From NCBI GenBank assembly GCA_016872675.1, contig VGZG01000004.1:1-64000 (forward strand): 64,000 nt of DNA, given 5' to 3'. A model generated the notes under the pieces. It saw nothing but the letters and a program-made list of their open reading frames with translations, was not told where the DNA came from and searched no databases. Below, one piece after another: positions 34,701 through 43,202 of this stretch (its first letter is position 1; each line of letters starts with the position of its first letter). The position numbers and the translations under genes are program-made. Origin of the DNA: Planctomycetota bacterium (GTDB lineage Bacteria; Planctomycetota; UBA1135; UBA2386).

Positions 34701-35836
34701 GCCAGCACCGCCACGGCCTTGCAGTAGCCCGGCTCGCGGTGGTCGCCACCGAACGCGCGCGGCACGTCAGCGAGGCCGCGGTAGCGATGCGTGATCATCG
34801 CGTCGACGCGCACCGTGCCGTCGGCGAGCAACTGCTGCGCGCGGCGGTAGACGCTCGGCCGGCCGTCGGCGTCGAAGCCGCCCGACGCGCCGACCGACGT
34901 GACCAGCGTCGCTTCGCGCCACTGCACGGGGTTGAGCAGCGCCATCGGCGCATCACCGTGGCCGATGCCGTACATCTGCACGGTCGCCTGCTTGCGGATC
35001 AGCGCCGGGATCGCGGCGTAGACCGCGCCGGCGCCGGTCGCTTCGACGAGGTACTCCGCGCCGCGGCCGCCGCTCGCCGCCATCACCGCATCCAGCGCGT
35101 GCTCGGGCGCCACGGCGACGGCGCCGAGCTGCTGGCAGAGCGCGCGCTTCGGCGCGCTCGGCTCGCTGACCACGATCGGGCCATCGAAGCGATGGACGCG
35201 CCGCAACACCTGCACGAACAGCTGACCCGCCGGGCCGCCGCCGAGCACGACCGCCGTGCGGATCGCGCCGCCTTCGCCCGAGCCGTCGAAGCGCCAGCGC
35301 GCGGCGGCGCGGGCGCCGAAGTCGGCGCTGTGCAGCACGCACGCCAGCGGCTCGGTCATCGCCGCGCGCTCGAACGGCACGCCGTCGGCGATCGGCAGCG
35401 CGTTGACCGCCGGCACCACCAGTTCGTCGGCGAAGCCGCCGGGCAGGCCGGTGATGCCGTGCTCGATGTAGTGCGCGCACTGGTGGCTGTGGCCGGTGGC
35501 GCAGTACTCGCACGCGATCGCGCGCCGTTCGCTGTGGCAGTTGCGGCCCTGGTCGACGACGACGCGCGCGCCGACGGCGAGGTCGCGCACCGAACCACCG
35601 ACCTCCACCACCGTGCCGGCGATCTCGTGGCCGAGGATCTGCGGCGACTCCTCGAACGGGATCGCGCGACCACTGGCGTCGAAGTGGAAGTTCGACTCGC
35701 CGGCGAAGATGTGCAGGTCGGTGCCGCAGACGCCGACGGCGGCGGGCCGCACGCGCACGTCGTGCGGTCCGAGCGGCGGCGAGGGCACGTCGACGAGGGC
35801 GAGTCGTCGCGGCGCTACGAGGGCGCAGGCGCGCAT
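34697..35836 (-). CDS. Zinc-dependent alcohol/sugar dehydrogenase (MDR family)
   Basis: A 379-residue medium-chain dehydrogenase. Catalytic zinc ligands are in VCGTDLHIF and ILGHEIAG; a structural-zinc-like lobe carries CEYCATGHSHQC; the nucleotide fold is VVLGGGPAGQLFVQVL. Related enzymes oxidise threonine, sorbitol, L-fuconate-like acids or sugar alcohols. As first gene of the Lut/FAH/SDR operon, it probably performs one of the sugar or sugar-acid oxidations, for example of a 2-keto-3-deoxy acid or lactaldehyde-type product. Start ATG 35836 (MRACALVAP) is preferred over the track start 12 codons upstream. Confidence 0.85.
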   Translation of the reverse strand: MRACALVAPRRLALVDVPSPPLGPHDVRVRPAAVGVCGTDLHIFAGESNFHFDASGRAIPFEESPQILGHEIAGTVVEVGGSVRDLAVGARVVVDQGRNCHSERRAIACEYCATGHSHQCAHYIEHGITGLPGGFADELVVPAVNALPIADGVPFERAAMTEPLACVLHSADFGARAAARWRFDGSGEGGAIRTAVVLGGGPAGQLFVQVLRRVHRFDGPIVVSEPSAPKRALCQQLGAVAVAPEHALDAVMAASGGRGAEYLVEATGAGAVYAAIPALIRKQATVQMYGIGHGDAPMALLNPVQWREATLVTSVGASGGFDADGRPSVYRRAQQLLADGTVRVDAMITHRYRGLADVPRAFGGDHREPGYCKAVAVLA

Positions 35837-35888
35837 GCCGTCATCCTGCCGGCGGCGCGCGGCGGCGTCCACGGCGGCGCGTCGTCGC

Positions 35889-35894
35889 TATCCT
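35889..35894 (+). promoter_or_regulatory. Candidate -10 element of a leaderless transcript
   Basis: TATCCT ends 7 bp before the ATG at 35902, so a normal +1 would coincide with the start codon. No Shine-Dalgarno sequence is visible. The same geometry is seen at 54224-54229. Confidence 0.45.
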
Positions 35895-35901
35895 GCTCGT
35901 C

Positions 35902-36525
35902 ATGGGTCGCATCACCATGGACGCGCGCCGCGACGGACTCGACGGCTTCCCCAGCGAGTTCGAAGTCGTCGGCCGCGACGACCTCGGCGACGTGCTGGCC
36001 ATCGACGGCAAGGGCAAGGTCTGGACCTTCGCGCACGACGCCGGCGACTGGCACGACCGGTCGAAGGCGTTCGACTCGGTGCAACTGCTACACGAACACA
36101 TCGCCTGCCAACGGCACTTCGAGGTGCCGCCCGCGGACCTGGATCTCCCGGCTCTGCTCGCGCGCAAGCAGGCGATCGAGGCGTTCCTGAAGGGCCGGCG
36201 CGGCGCGCCGTACTCCCGTGACGCCGGCAAGACGGCGCTGGCGGACCTGCGCGAGGAGATCGCGGATCGCCGCTTCTGGTCGTCGAAGCGCGGGCGCGGG
36301 CTCGCCGCCTGCCAGGAAGCCGGCATGCGGTGCGATCAGTTGCTGCGCGACGCCGGCGCGCCCGGCGAATGGATGTGCCGGGCGGTGTCCGGCGATGGCA
36401 GCGTGCTCGGCGTCATGGGCGACTTCACGCCGCCGTGGACCGAGGCCCGCGTCCGCGAGCTGCTGGCCCCGCTGGTCGGCGCACGCGAACTGCGCCTGCT
36501 GCCGCGACCGCAGCCGAAGCCGTAG
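35902..36525 (+). CDS. Hypothetical protein
   Basis: A 207-residue soluble protein, unrecognised. The N-terminal part (FEVVGRDDLGDVLAIDGKGK, then VWTFAHDAGDWHDRSKAF) resembles small domains that bind or sense ligands through a mixed beta sheet, and the middle is helical (LPALLARKQAIEAFLKGRRG). No signal peptide. It is transcribed against its neighbours, convergent with the UxaA-family gene and divergent from the ADH operon, so it is probably unrelated to sugar catabolism. Confidence 0.7.
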   Translation: MGRITMDARRDGLDGFPSEFEVVGRDDLGDVLAIDGKGKVWTFAHDAGDWHDRSKAFDSVQLLHEHIACQRHFEVPPADLDLPALLARKQAIEAFLKGRRGAPYSRDAGKTALADLREEIADRRFWSSKRGRGLAACQEAGMRCDQLLRDAGAPGEWMCRAVSGDGSVLGVMGDFTPPWTEARVRELLAPLVGARELRLLPRPQPKP

Positions 36526-36537
36526 TGCACCCCGCGC

Positions 36538-38112
36538 CTACAGCGACACCGACTGCTCGGCCCAGACCTGGAACTCGCGGTGCTTCTGCACCTCGGCCTT
36601 GGCCAGGACCTCGCCGCTGGCGGTGCGCAGGATGTGCTCGAACACGCGGCGGCCGACCTGCTCGATCGACTCGGTGCCGTCGATGACCGTGCCGGCGTTG
36701 AGGTCGAGGTCGCTCTGCATGCGCTCGAAGATCGGCGTGTTCGACGTCAGCTTGAGCACCGGCGCGATGGCGTTGCCGATCGTGGTGCCGCGGCCGGTGG
36801 TGAACACGACGACGTTGGCGCCAGCGCCCACCAGGCCCGGCGTCGACTCCTGGTCGTAGCCGGGGCCCTGCATCAGCACGAGGCCGCGCGTCTTCGGTGG
36901 CACCGCGTACGGCGTGCAGCTCTCGACGCGCGTGGTGCCGGCCTTGGCCATCGCGCCGAGCGACTTGATGGTGATGTTGAGCAAGCCGCCCTTGATGTTG
37001 CCCGGGCTCGGATTGTGGTCGAGCTTGGTGCCGAACTTGCTGGCGTACTCCTTGTACCAATCGACGTAGGCGAACACTTCCTTGGCGGTGGCGAGATCCT
37101 TGGCGCGCGCGGCGAACAGGTGCTCGGCGCCGCAGAACTCCGGCACCTCGGTGATCATCACCGTGCCGCCGTGCTGCACGAGCAGGTCGGCAGCGTGGCC
37201 GAGCGCGGGGTTGGCCGACAGGCCGGAGAAGCCGTCCGAGCCGCCGCACTTGACGCCGAGCGACAGGTGGCTCGCCGGCTGCTCGCTGCGCACGCTGCGG
37301 TCGGCGATCGGCAGCATCTCGGCGACCAGCTGCAGGCCCTTCTGGATGGCGCCCTGCGTGCCGCCGCACTCCTGCACGCCGATCCAGTGCACCGGCTTGT
37401 CGGTGCTGAGGCCGCCGCGCTGCTTGAGGTAGCGCTCGACCAGCGTCAGGTTGGTCTTCTCGCAGCCGAGGTCCATGAACAAGACGCCGGCGACGTTCGG
37501 GTGGTCGGCGTAGTTGGCGAGCGTGCGCAGCATGACGTCGAGGTTGCTGCCGTCGCTGCAGCCGCAGCCCTTGTTGTGCGGCAGCGCGACGACGCCGTCG
37601 ACGTTGGGGAAGCGCTCGCGGCTGTACATCGTGTACTCGGCGATCGTCGCGATCTGCGCCGCTTCGTGGCTGCTGCACATGCTGGTCGGCACGATCAGCA
37701 CGAAGTTGCGCGTGCCGACGCGGCCGTCGCCGCGCAGGAAGCCGCGGAAGGTCGCGCGGCGCTCGGCGGGCACGTACTGCGGCGCCGGATTGCCGAGCTC
37801 GGCCGGCAGATCGCGCACCACCGGCACCTCGTTGCTCATGGTGGCGAACGAGATCGGGTCGCCGGCGACGCAGCCCTTGCTGGTGCCGATCGGCTGGCCG
37901 TACTGCAGCACGAACGCGCCGGCCGGGATGTCGCGCGTGGCGAAGCGGTGGCCCGGCGTGACTTCGCCGCGGATCGCGAGGTTGCGACCGTCGGGCATCG
38001 CGACCACGTCGCCGGCCTGCAGGCCGTTCTTGACGACGGCGACGTTGTCCTTGGGACTGACGACGACGGCGCACTGGGCGAGCGGGCGGGGCGACGAGGA
38101 GACGGACGTCAT
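36538..38112 (-). CDS. UxaA-family sugar-acid dehydratase (altronate/fuconate type)
   Basis: A 524-residue enzyme with an N-terminal SAF domain (about residues 10-95) and the two-part altronate/galactarate dehydratase catalytic region. Conserved blocks: GDGRVGTRNFVLIVPTSMCS, PHNKGCGCSDG, GVQECGGTQGAIQKG, LGVKCGGSDGFSGLSANPAL and GLVLMQGPGYDQES; the cysteines and GCGC are iron-cluster ligands in this family. It dehydrates an aldonate to the 2-keto-3-deoxy acid. Altronate is the classical substrate, but in Campylobacter jejuni a split UxaA protein belongs to the fucose locus. The fuconolactonase-like and FAH genes nearby favour a deoxysugar acid here. Start ATG 38112; the track ORF is too long. 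Confidence 0.88.
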   Translation of the reverse strand: MTSVSSSPRPLAQCAVVVSPKDNVAVVKNGLQAGDVVAMPDGRNLAIRGEVTPGHRFATRDIPAGAFVLQYGQPIGTSKGCVAGDPISFATMSNEVPVVRDLPAELGNPAPQYVPAERRATFRGFLRGDGRVGTRNFVLIVPTSMCSSHEAAQIATIAEYTMYSRERFPNVDGVVALPHNKGCGCSDGSNLDVMLRTLANYADHPNVAGVLFMDLGCEKTNLTLVERYLKQRGGLSTDKPVHWIGVQECGGTQGAIQKGLQLVAEMLPIADRSVRSEQPASHLSLGVKCGGSDGFSGLSANPALGHAADLLVQHGGTVMITEVPEFCGAEHLFAARAKDLATAKEVFAYVDWYKEYASKFGTKLDHNPSPGNIKGGLLNITIKSLGAMAKAGTTRVESCTPYAVPPKTRGLVLMQGPGYDQESTPGLVGAGANVVVFTTGRGTTIGNAIAPVLKLTSNTPIFERMQSDLDLNAGTVIDGTESIEQVGRRVFEHILRTASGEVLAKAEVQKHREFQVWAEQSVSL

Positions 38113-38336
38113 ACCGGCGGCAATCGTAGCGGCGGCGGGAAAGCCTGCGAGAGCCTCGATGGCGCCCTGCGCGAGGAGTCTGCGGCACGGGACGCGCGCC
38201 GATCCGGCGCGTGGATTCACGGCTGGGGCGAAGCCGACGACCGCAGGCGAATCGGTGGCTTCGCCGAGGATCGGCGGCGAGCTCCCGGACGCGAAGAAGC
38301 GGGCCGGGCGGCGTGGCCTGCCGTGCAGCAGACTCC

Positions 38337-38342
38337 TAGCAT
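38337..38342 (+). promoter_or_regulatory. Candidate -10 element of selenoprotein gene
   Basis: TAGCAT lies 6 bp before the ATG at 38349 with no Shine-Dalgarno sequence, consistent with a leaderless or near-leaderless transcript. Confidence 0.35.
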
Positions 38343-38348
38343 GCGGCG

Positions 38349-39662
38349 ATGGCGGTCGCCCCGATCCTCGCCCGTTGTTCGTTCGCGCTGGCGCTCGGCG
38401 CGTCCCTCGTCGGCCAGACGCCGCCCCCGCCGGCGCCCACGACGCAGCCGACGCAGACGCCCCCGCCGCCGGCCGCGCCGGTCGACCCGATCCCCGTGCT
38501 CGACGGCGCGACGTTCGCCGACCACTGGCAGCACATCGTGCCGACGGACGACGAGATGCAGTGGCGCGCGATCCCGTGGCTCGGCACGCTCGCCGAAGCG
38601 GTCGTGCAGGCGCACGCGCAGGACAAGCCGATCCTGCTGTGGGCGATGAACGGCCACCCACTCGCCTGCACTTGAAACAACGGCGTGGCGACCAGACGGT
38701 CCGTCTGGTCCAACGAGGACGTGCAGCAGGCCGCGCGCGCCTTCGTGCCCGTCGCTGACGAGGTGAGCCGGCTGCAGCGCGATCAGGAGCCGGACTGCCG
38801 GTTCTTCCAGGGCTTCTGCGAACTCGGCCACTACGGCGGCAAGACCAAACCGTCGAACACGCGCCAGGGCATCTACGCGGTGACGCCGAGCGGCCGCTTC
38901 CTCGCGTCGTGCAACACGCGCGACGCCGACGTCGTGCTCGCGATGCTGGCGAAGGCGCAGAAGGCCTGGGACGCGATGCCGCCAGCACAGCGCCGCGCCG
39001 CCGACGCGGCGCTCGATCCCTCGGCGATCCGGCGCTTCGAGCAGTTGCGGCCGACGGACGGGCTGGCGCTGCGCGTCTACAGCCGCGACCTGCCGCGGCA
39101 GATGGTCACCGCCGGTTGGCGCGGACAAGCGTGGAACCAGGACCACGCGTGGTTCCGCCGCGACGAAGCGCTGGCAATGGTGCCCGAGGCGACGGTCGGC
39201 GCCGAGCGGGCGTTTCCCGACGACGCGCTGCTGCGGCTCGCGCGCGTGCATCTCGTCGACAACGTGCGCGGCCAGACGATGGCGCACGGGCCGCAGCACG
39301 TCGTCGAGCGCCGGCTGACCGCGCGCACCGTCGCGGTCGACGGCGACCTGCAGTCGATCCTGCTCGACGGCGCCGTGCGCATCGAGCGCGAAGGCAAGTG
39401 GCCGACGCGCGGCTACAGCACCGACGGTGCCCAGCGGCTGGGCTTCGACGCGCAACTGCTCGGCGCGGCGAAGTTCGACCGCAAGGCGCAGCGCTTCGTC
39501 GAGTGGAAGCTACTCGCCGTCGGCATGCGGCACGGCGCCACCGAGTTCAACGGCCGCTACGACGACTTCGGGCCAGCGCCGATGGGCGTCGCGTTCGCGC
39601 TGCAGCCCGACGACGCGGCCGCGGTCGCGCCGTCGATGCACTGGGCGTACGGCTGGAAGTAG
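38349..39662 (+). CDS. Putative selenoprotein, secreted thioredoxin-like (in-frame UGA)
   Basis: The track shows two ORFs (38349-38675, 38685-39662) in the same frame, separated only by a TGA. Read through as selenocysteine, they make one 437-residue protein: signal peptide MAVAPILARCSFALALGASL, a Pro/Thr linker (PPPPAPTTQPTQTPPPPAAP), then a thioredoxin-like domain with WAMNGHPLACT-U-NNGVA. Sec is residue 109 in a C-T-U motif, and coding-like sequence continues (FVPVADEVSRLQ, TRQGIYAVTPSGRFLASCNT) to a normal stop. A hairpin with a GGTCC loop starts 14 nt after the UGA. Probably a periplasmic redox enzyme. A nonsense-mutated pseudogene is the alternative, but the hairpin and intact downstream frame argue against it. 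Confidence 0.78.
38690..38710 (+). promoter_or_regulatory. Bacterial SECIS-like hairpin
   Basis: GACCAGAC pairs perfectly with GTCTGGTC (8 bp) around the loop GGTCC. The first loop G is 22 nt after the in-frame TGA at 38673-38675, within the spacing required by SelB, and the loop GGUC matches the E. coli fdhF SECIS loop core (AGGUCU). Confidence 0.75.
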
Positions 39663-39677
39663 CGCGGCGGCGCGCGG

Positions 39678-40931
39678 TCACTTCGCCGGCAGTTCGCCGA
39701 TGGCGGCGACCGCGTCGGCGAGCGCCTGATCGGCGCGCTGCAACTGCGGATCGGACGGCGGCAGGCGCCCGACGCGGCGCGTGAAGCGCCAGACGCCGGC
39801 ATCGCCCGCGAGCTCGACCTCGACGTCGTGTTCGCGCCACGCCATCACGGCGCCGTCGGGCTGGCGCGCGACCACCTGGTCCGGCAGCGCGAACACGCCG
39901 GCGTCGCGCAGCGCGGCGAGCCGCGCAGCGACGAACGCCGCGACCGGCTTGCCGGCGATCGCGCCAGCGCGCGGCGCCGGCGACGGGCCGTCACGGCCGG
40001 CGGGTTCCCGGTGCGCGCGCTGCCATTCCCACGCCACCGCCTTGCCGTCGAAGCGCCACGTCGCCGTCGTCGTCGCGCTGAACGGCGGTCCGCCGTCGGA
40101 CGCCATCGCCTCGCGCACGGTGACCGCAGCAGCCGTGAGGCGGCTCGGCACCGCGAGGTACGGGACCGACATGCGCGCGTCGGCGCGCGCCAGCAGCCAC
40201 TCGGCGAGGGCTTCGTCGCGGTAGGCCTTGTCCCACGAGTTGTGGCCGACGCCCGGGTACAGCGTCAGCAACGGCGCGATGGCCGCCTTCTGCGCGGCGC
40301 CGGCGGCGGCGACCGCGGCGACGAGCTTCTTGCTGTGCGCGGCGGCGACGACGCGGTCGTCCTCGCCGTGGAAGGCCCACACCGGCGCGCCGGCGAGGCC
40401 CGCCGCGATGCCGTCCGGCTCGCCGTAGCCGCACACCGGCGCGAACGCCTGCCACAGCGCGCGCGTGCGCGCGCCGATCGCCCATGTGCCTGCGCCGCCC
40501 TGCGACAGACCGGTCAGCGTGCGGCGCGTGGCATCGATCGGCAGTTCCTTCTCGGTCGCCGCGACGATCGCCAGCACCAGCGCCTCGTACTCGGCCCACT
40601 GCTTCTGCTTGGCCGGCTTCTGCGGAAACAGCACGACCGCCGGCCAGCGCTGCGGCGCGCGGCGAATCGCCGCGCCCAGCCCGACCTCGGTCTGCCGCCA
40701 GCCGTCCGTGCCGCACTCGCCCATGCCGTGCAGGAAGACCACGAGCGGCCAGCCGGCGGCCGGACGTTCGCCTTCGGGCACGTGGCAGACGTAGCGGTGT
40801 TCGTGGCCGTCGTGCGCGATCGTCTTGGCGAGGAAGCCGCTCACCGGCGCGTGCTGCGCGCGCGATGGCGCGGCGACGAAGCCGGCGACGACGGCGGCGA
40901 GGACGGCGAACGCACAAGGCAGGCGCGGCAT
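39678..40931 (-). CDS. Secreted alpha/beta-hydrolase (esterase/phospholipase-like)
   Basis: A 417-residue exported hydrolase. After the signal peptide (MPRLPCAFAVLAAVVAGFVA) an alpha/beta-hydrolase domain shows the oxyanion block VVFLHGMGECGTDG, nucleophile elbow GLSQGG, acid HGEDDRVV and histidine GVGHNSW, spaced as in PHB-depolymerase/carboxylesterase-like proteins. About 160 further residues form a C-terminal beta-rich extension without recognised family. It may deacylate a polysaccharide. It lies 7 bp after the SDR gene, in one transcript with that gene and the fuconolactonase-like gene. A GTG at 40937 is the alternative start. Confidence 0.85.
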   Translation of the reverse strand: MPRLPCAFAVLAAVVAGFVAAPSRAQHAPVSGFLAKTIAHDGHEHRYVCHVPEGERPAAGWPLVVFLHGMGECGTDGWRQTEVGLGAAIRRAPQRWPAVVLFPQKPAKQKQWAEYEALVLAIVAATEKELPIDATRRTLTGLSQGGAGTWAIGARTRALWQAFAPVCGYGEPDGIAAGLAGAPVWAFHGEDDRVVAAAHSKKLVAAVAAAGAAQKAAIAPLLTLYPGVGHNSWDKAYRDEALAEWLLARADARMSVPYLAVPSRLTAAAVTVREAMASDGGPPFSATTTATWRFDGKAVAWEWQRAHREPAGRDGPSPAPRAGAIAGKPVAAFVAARLAALRDAGVFALPDQVVARQPDGAVMAWREHDVEVELAGDAGVWRFTRRVGRLPPSDPQLQRADQALADAVAAIGELPAK

Positions 40932-40938
40932 CGCCACA

Positions 40939-41916
40939 TCATGCCGACGGCAGATCGCGGGTGTCGAGCCCGCCCTGCGCGTGCAGCTCGCGGAAGCGCG
41001 CGACCGTCATGCGCACGCCGTCGCGCAGCGGCGTGTGCGGCAGCCGCGGGTAGTGCGCGCGGATGGCGCCATCGTCGAGGTGCGACGGGATCGGGATGCG
41101 CGGGCCGGCGATCGACAGCTTGCCGCGCGCGGCGGGACACTCGGCTTCGATGGCCCGCACGACATCGGCGACGTCGACGGTGTCGCCGTGCAGGTTGAAC
41201 ACGTGCGCGCCGGCCGGTCCGCCATCGGCGCACTGCAGGAACGCCGCCGCGGTGTCGCCGACGTGCACGAAGTCGGTCGGGCCGGAGAACGCGATCTGGT
41301 ACGGGCGGCCGAGCACCGCCGCCTTCATCGCCGTCGTCGGCCCAGCGGTCATGCCCTGGTCGCGGCCGACGCCGTAGACGGTCAGCGGCCGCAGGCCGAC
41401 GCTGCTGAGCTGCTTCTCGAGCCAGTAGATGCGCGCCGTGCCTTCGTTGGCCTGCTTGTAGACGCCGTAGTGCGTCACCGGCGCGGTGGCGGTGTGCTCG
41501 GTGACGGCGACGCCGTCGTCCTCGCTCGGACCGAACACCGCCGCCGAACTGGCGTAGGCGACGCGCGTGACGCCGGCGGCGAGCGCGGCCTCGAACACGT
41601 GGATCGTGCCGAGAACGTTGACGCGCGCGCCGAGTGCTGGGTCCTGGCGGCAGAACGGCACCTGCAGGCCGGCGAGGTGCACGATCGCCCGCGGCTTGCA
41701 CGCGGCGACGGCGCGCTTGGTGGCGTCGAGGTCGGTGATGTCGCCGGCGACGAACCTCACCTTGGCGAGGCCCTGCTCGCCGAGCACGTCGCGGATGCGC
41801 CGCGCGTCGCCGCCGAGGTCGAACACGACCGGGCGGTCGCCGCGCTCGACGAGTTGCTTGACGACCCAGGCGCCGATGCAGCCGAGCGCGCCGGTGACGA
41901 AGTACGAGTCGTTCAT
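40939..41916 (-). CDS. NAD-dependent epimerase/dehydratase-type extended SDR
   Basis: A 325-residue extended SDR. The NAD-binding motif is TGALGCIGAWV at the N-terminus, then HLAGLQVPFCRQDP, SSAAVFGPSED and the catalytic YGVYK (Tyr-x3-Lys). Members include UDP-sugar epimerases, uronate dehydrogenases and sugar 1-dehydrogenases. Its ATG overlaps the stop of the fuconolactonase-like gene (ATGA), which suggests that it makes the lactone substrate of that enzyme, that is, a sugar 1-dehydrogenase. This is a context inference; sequence alone does not settle it. Confidence 0.82.
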   Translation of the reverse strand: MNDSYFVTGALGCIGAWVVKQLVERGDRPVVFDLGGDARRIRDVLGEQGLAKVRFVAGDITDLDATKRAVAACKPRAIVHLAGLQVPFCRQDPALGARVNVLGTIHVFEAALAAGVTRVAYASSAAVFGPSEDDGVAVTEHTATAPVTHYGVYKQANEGTARIYWLEKQLSSVGLRPLTVYGVGRDQGMTAGPTTAMKAAVLGRPYQIAFSGPTDFVHVGDTAAAFLQCADGGPAGAHVFNLHGDTVDVADVVRAIEAECPAARGKLSIAGPRIPIPSHLDDGAIRAHYPRLPHTPLRDGVRMTVARFRELHAQGGLDTRDLPSA

Positions 41917-42743
41917 GCGATGCCGTAGATGCGAGCGGCGTTGCCGCCGAAGAGCTTGCCGCGCGCCGCCGGTGACAGCCGTTGCGCCCAGTCGGCGACG
42001 AGGCCGTGCACCGCCGCGTAGTCGTCGGCGGCGACGAGGCACACCGGCCAGTCGGAGCCGTACAGCAGGCGGTCCTCGCCGAACGCGGCAAGCGCTTGGT
42101 CGAGGTAGTGGCGGAAGTCGTCCGGCCGCCACGTCCCCCACTTGGCCTCGGTGACGAGGCCGCTGACCTTGCAGCTGACGTTGGGAAAGCGCGCGAGTTC
42201 GCGGAACGGCGCGTCCCAGCCGTCGCGCTGACCGCGCGCGATGTCCGGCTTGGCGAGGTGGTCGAGCACGAACGGCTGGTCGGGCAGCGCGCGCACGAAG
42301 CCGAGCGCCGCCGGCAATTGCCGCGGATAGATCAAGATGTCGTAGACGAGCCCGGCCTTGCCGACGGCGGCGACGCCGCGCTGGAAGTCGCGCCGGCGCA
42401 GGAAGTCGTCGGGCTCGGCCTGGACGATGTGGCGCAGGCCGCGCAGCTTGGGCTGCTGCGCGAGGCGCGCGACGACGTCGGCGGCGTCGGGCGCGCACAG
42501 GTCGGCCCAGCCCACCACCGCCTTGACCATCGGGTCGCGGCGCGCGCAGTCGAGCAGGAAGTCCGTCTCGGCGAGCGTGCAGCGCGCCTGCACCGCGACG
42601 CAGCCGTCGACGCCGGCCGCCGCCAGTTGGGGCCGCAGATCGTCGGGCAGGAAGTCGCGCGCGATGCGGGTCATGCGCGCGTCGATCCAGGCGTACTCGT
42701 CGGGCGTGTAGCGCCAGAAGTGCTGGTGGCTGTCGAGGCGCAT
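41913..42743 (-). CDS. Amidohydrolase, L-fuconolactonase-like
   Basis: A 276-residue amidohydrolase-superfamily protein of the COG3618 group. It opens RLDSHQHFWRYTPDEYAWID (metal-binding His-x-His), has LRGLRHIVQ, FVLDHLAKPDI and VSCKVSGLVTEA, and ends with LLYGSDWPVCLVA (final Asp ligand) and GGNAARIYGI. This group includes L-fucono-1,5-lactonase and L-rhamnono-1,4-lactonase. The start is ATG 42743 (MRLDSHQHFW), not the upstream track start. It is first gene of a coupled trio with an extended SDR and a secreted esterase. Confidence 0.88.
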   Translation of the reverse strand: MRLDSHQHFWRYTPDEYAWIDARMTRIARDFLPDDLRPQLAAAGVDGCVAVQARCTLAETDFLLDCARRDPMVKAVVGWADLCAPDAADVVARLAQQPKLRGLRHIVQAEPDDFLRRRDFQRGVAAVGKAGLVYDILIYPRQLPAALGFVRALPDQPFVLDHLAKPDIARGQRDGWDAPFRELARFPNVSCKVSGLVTEAKWGTWRPDDFRHYLDQALAAFGEDRLLYGSDWPVCLVAADDYAAVHGLVADWAQRLSPAARGKLFGGNAARIYGIA

Positions 42744-43202
42744 GGCGGCGCAGGATCGTTGCCGCGCGCGCACGCCGCCGCAAGCCGACGCCCGTGGATC
42801 GCCGCCGTTGTCAGGCCGCCGGCGCACCGCCGATCATCACGCGGATGCACGGCGACAACTCGGCGACGGTGGGCGGCTTCTCCCGCAGCGCGACGCCGAC
42901 GGACCAACCAACGAACATCACGAACTGGGGTTGCCGGCCGCGAGCAACTCGCCGGCCATCTGGGCGGCGGCTGCGCGCGCGTTGGCGCCCTCCTTGCCGA
43001 TGACGCCAGCGCCGGCGCAGCCGACGAAGCGCCGGGGACCTGCCGGCGACGCGACGGGCGCAGATCGAGGCAAAGCAACCTACCCCCCAGCTGATCGTCG
43101 GGCGCCACCGGCGTGAGCCGTTGCGCGTAAGGCGGACTGGCCGAGACGAGCCGTGAACGAAGCGGGCCCGCCGTTAGCATCGCGCCCTTTCCCGGCCCCC
43201 GC
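42744..43202. other. Divergent intergenic region with gene-fragment-like short frames
   Basis: About 460 bp between the lactonase-like and binding-protein genes. On the minus strand two short frames meet at a TGATG: one ending FVGCAGAGVIGKEGANARAA followed by AAAQMAGELLAAGNPSS, and a 35-codon frame 42811-42918 ending RVMIGGAPAA. Their composition looks coding, but neither has a recognisable full domain. TAGCAT at 43175-43180 may be the -10 for the transporter genes. No other feature is seen. Confidence 0.4.
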
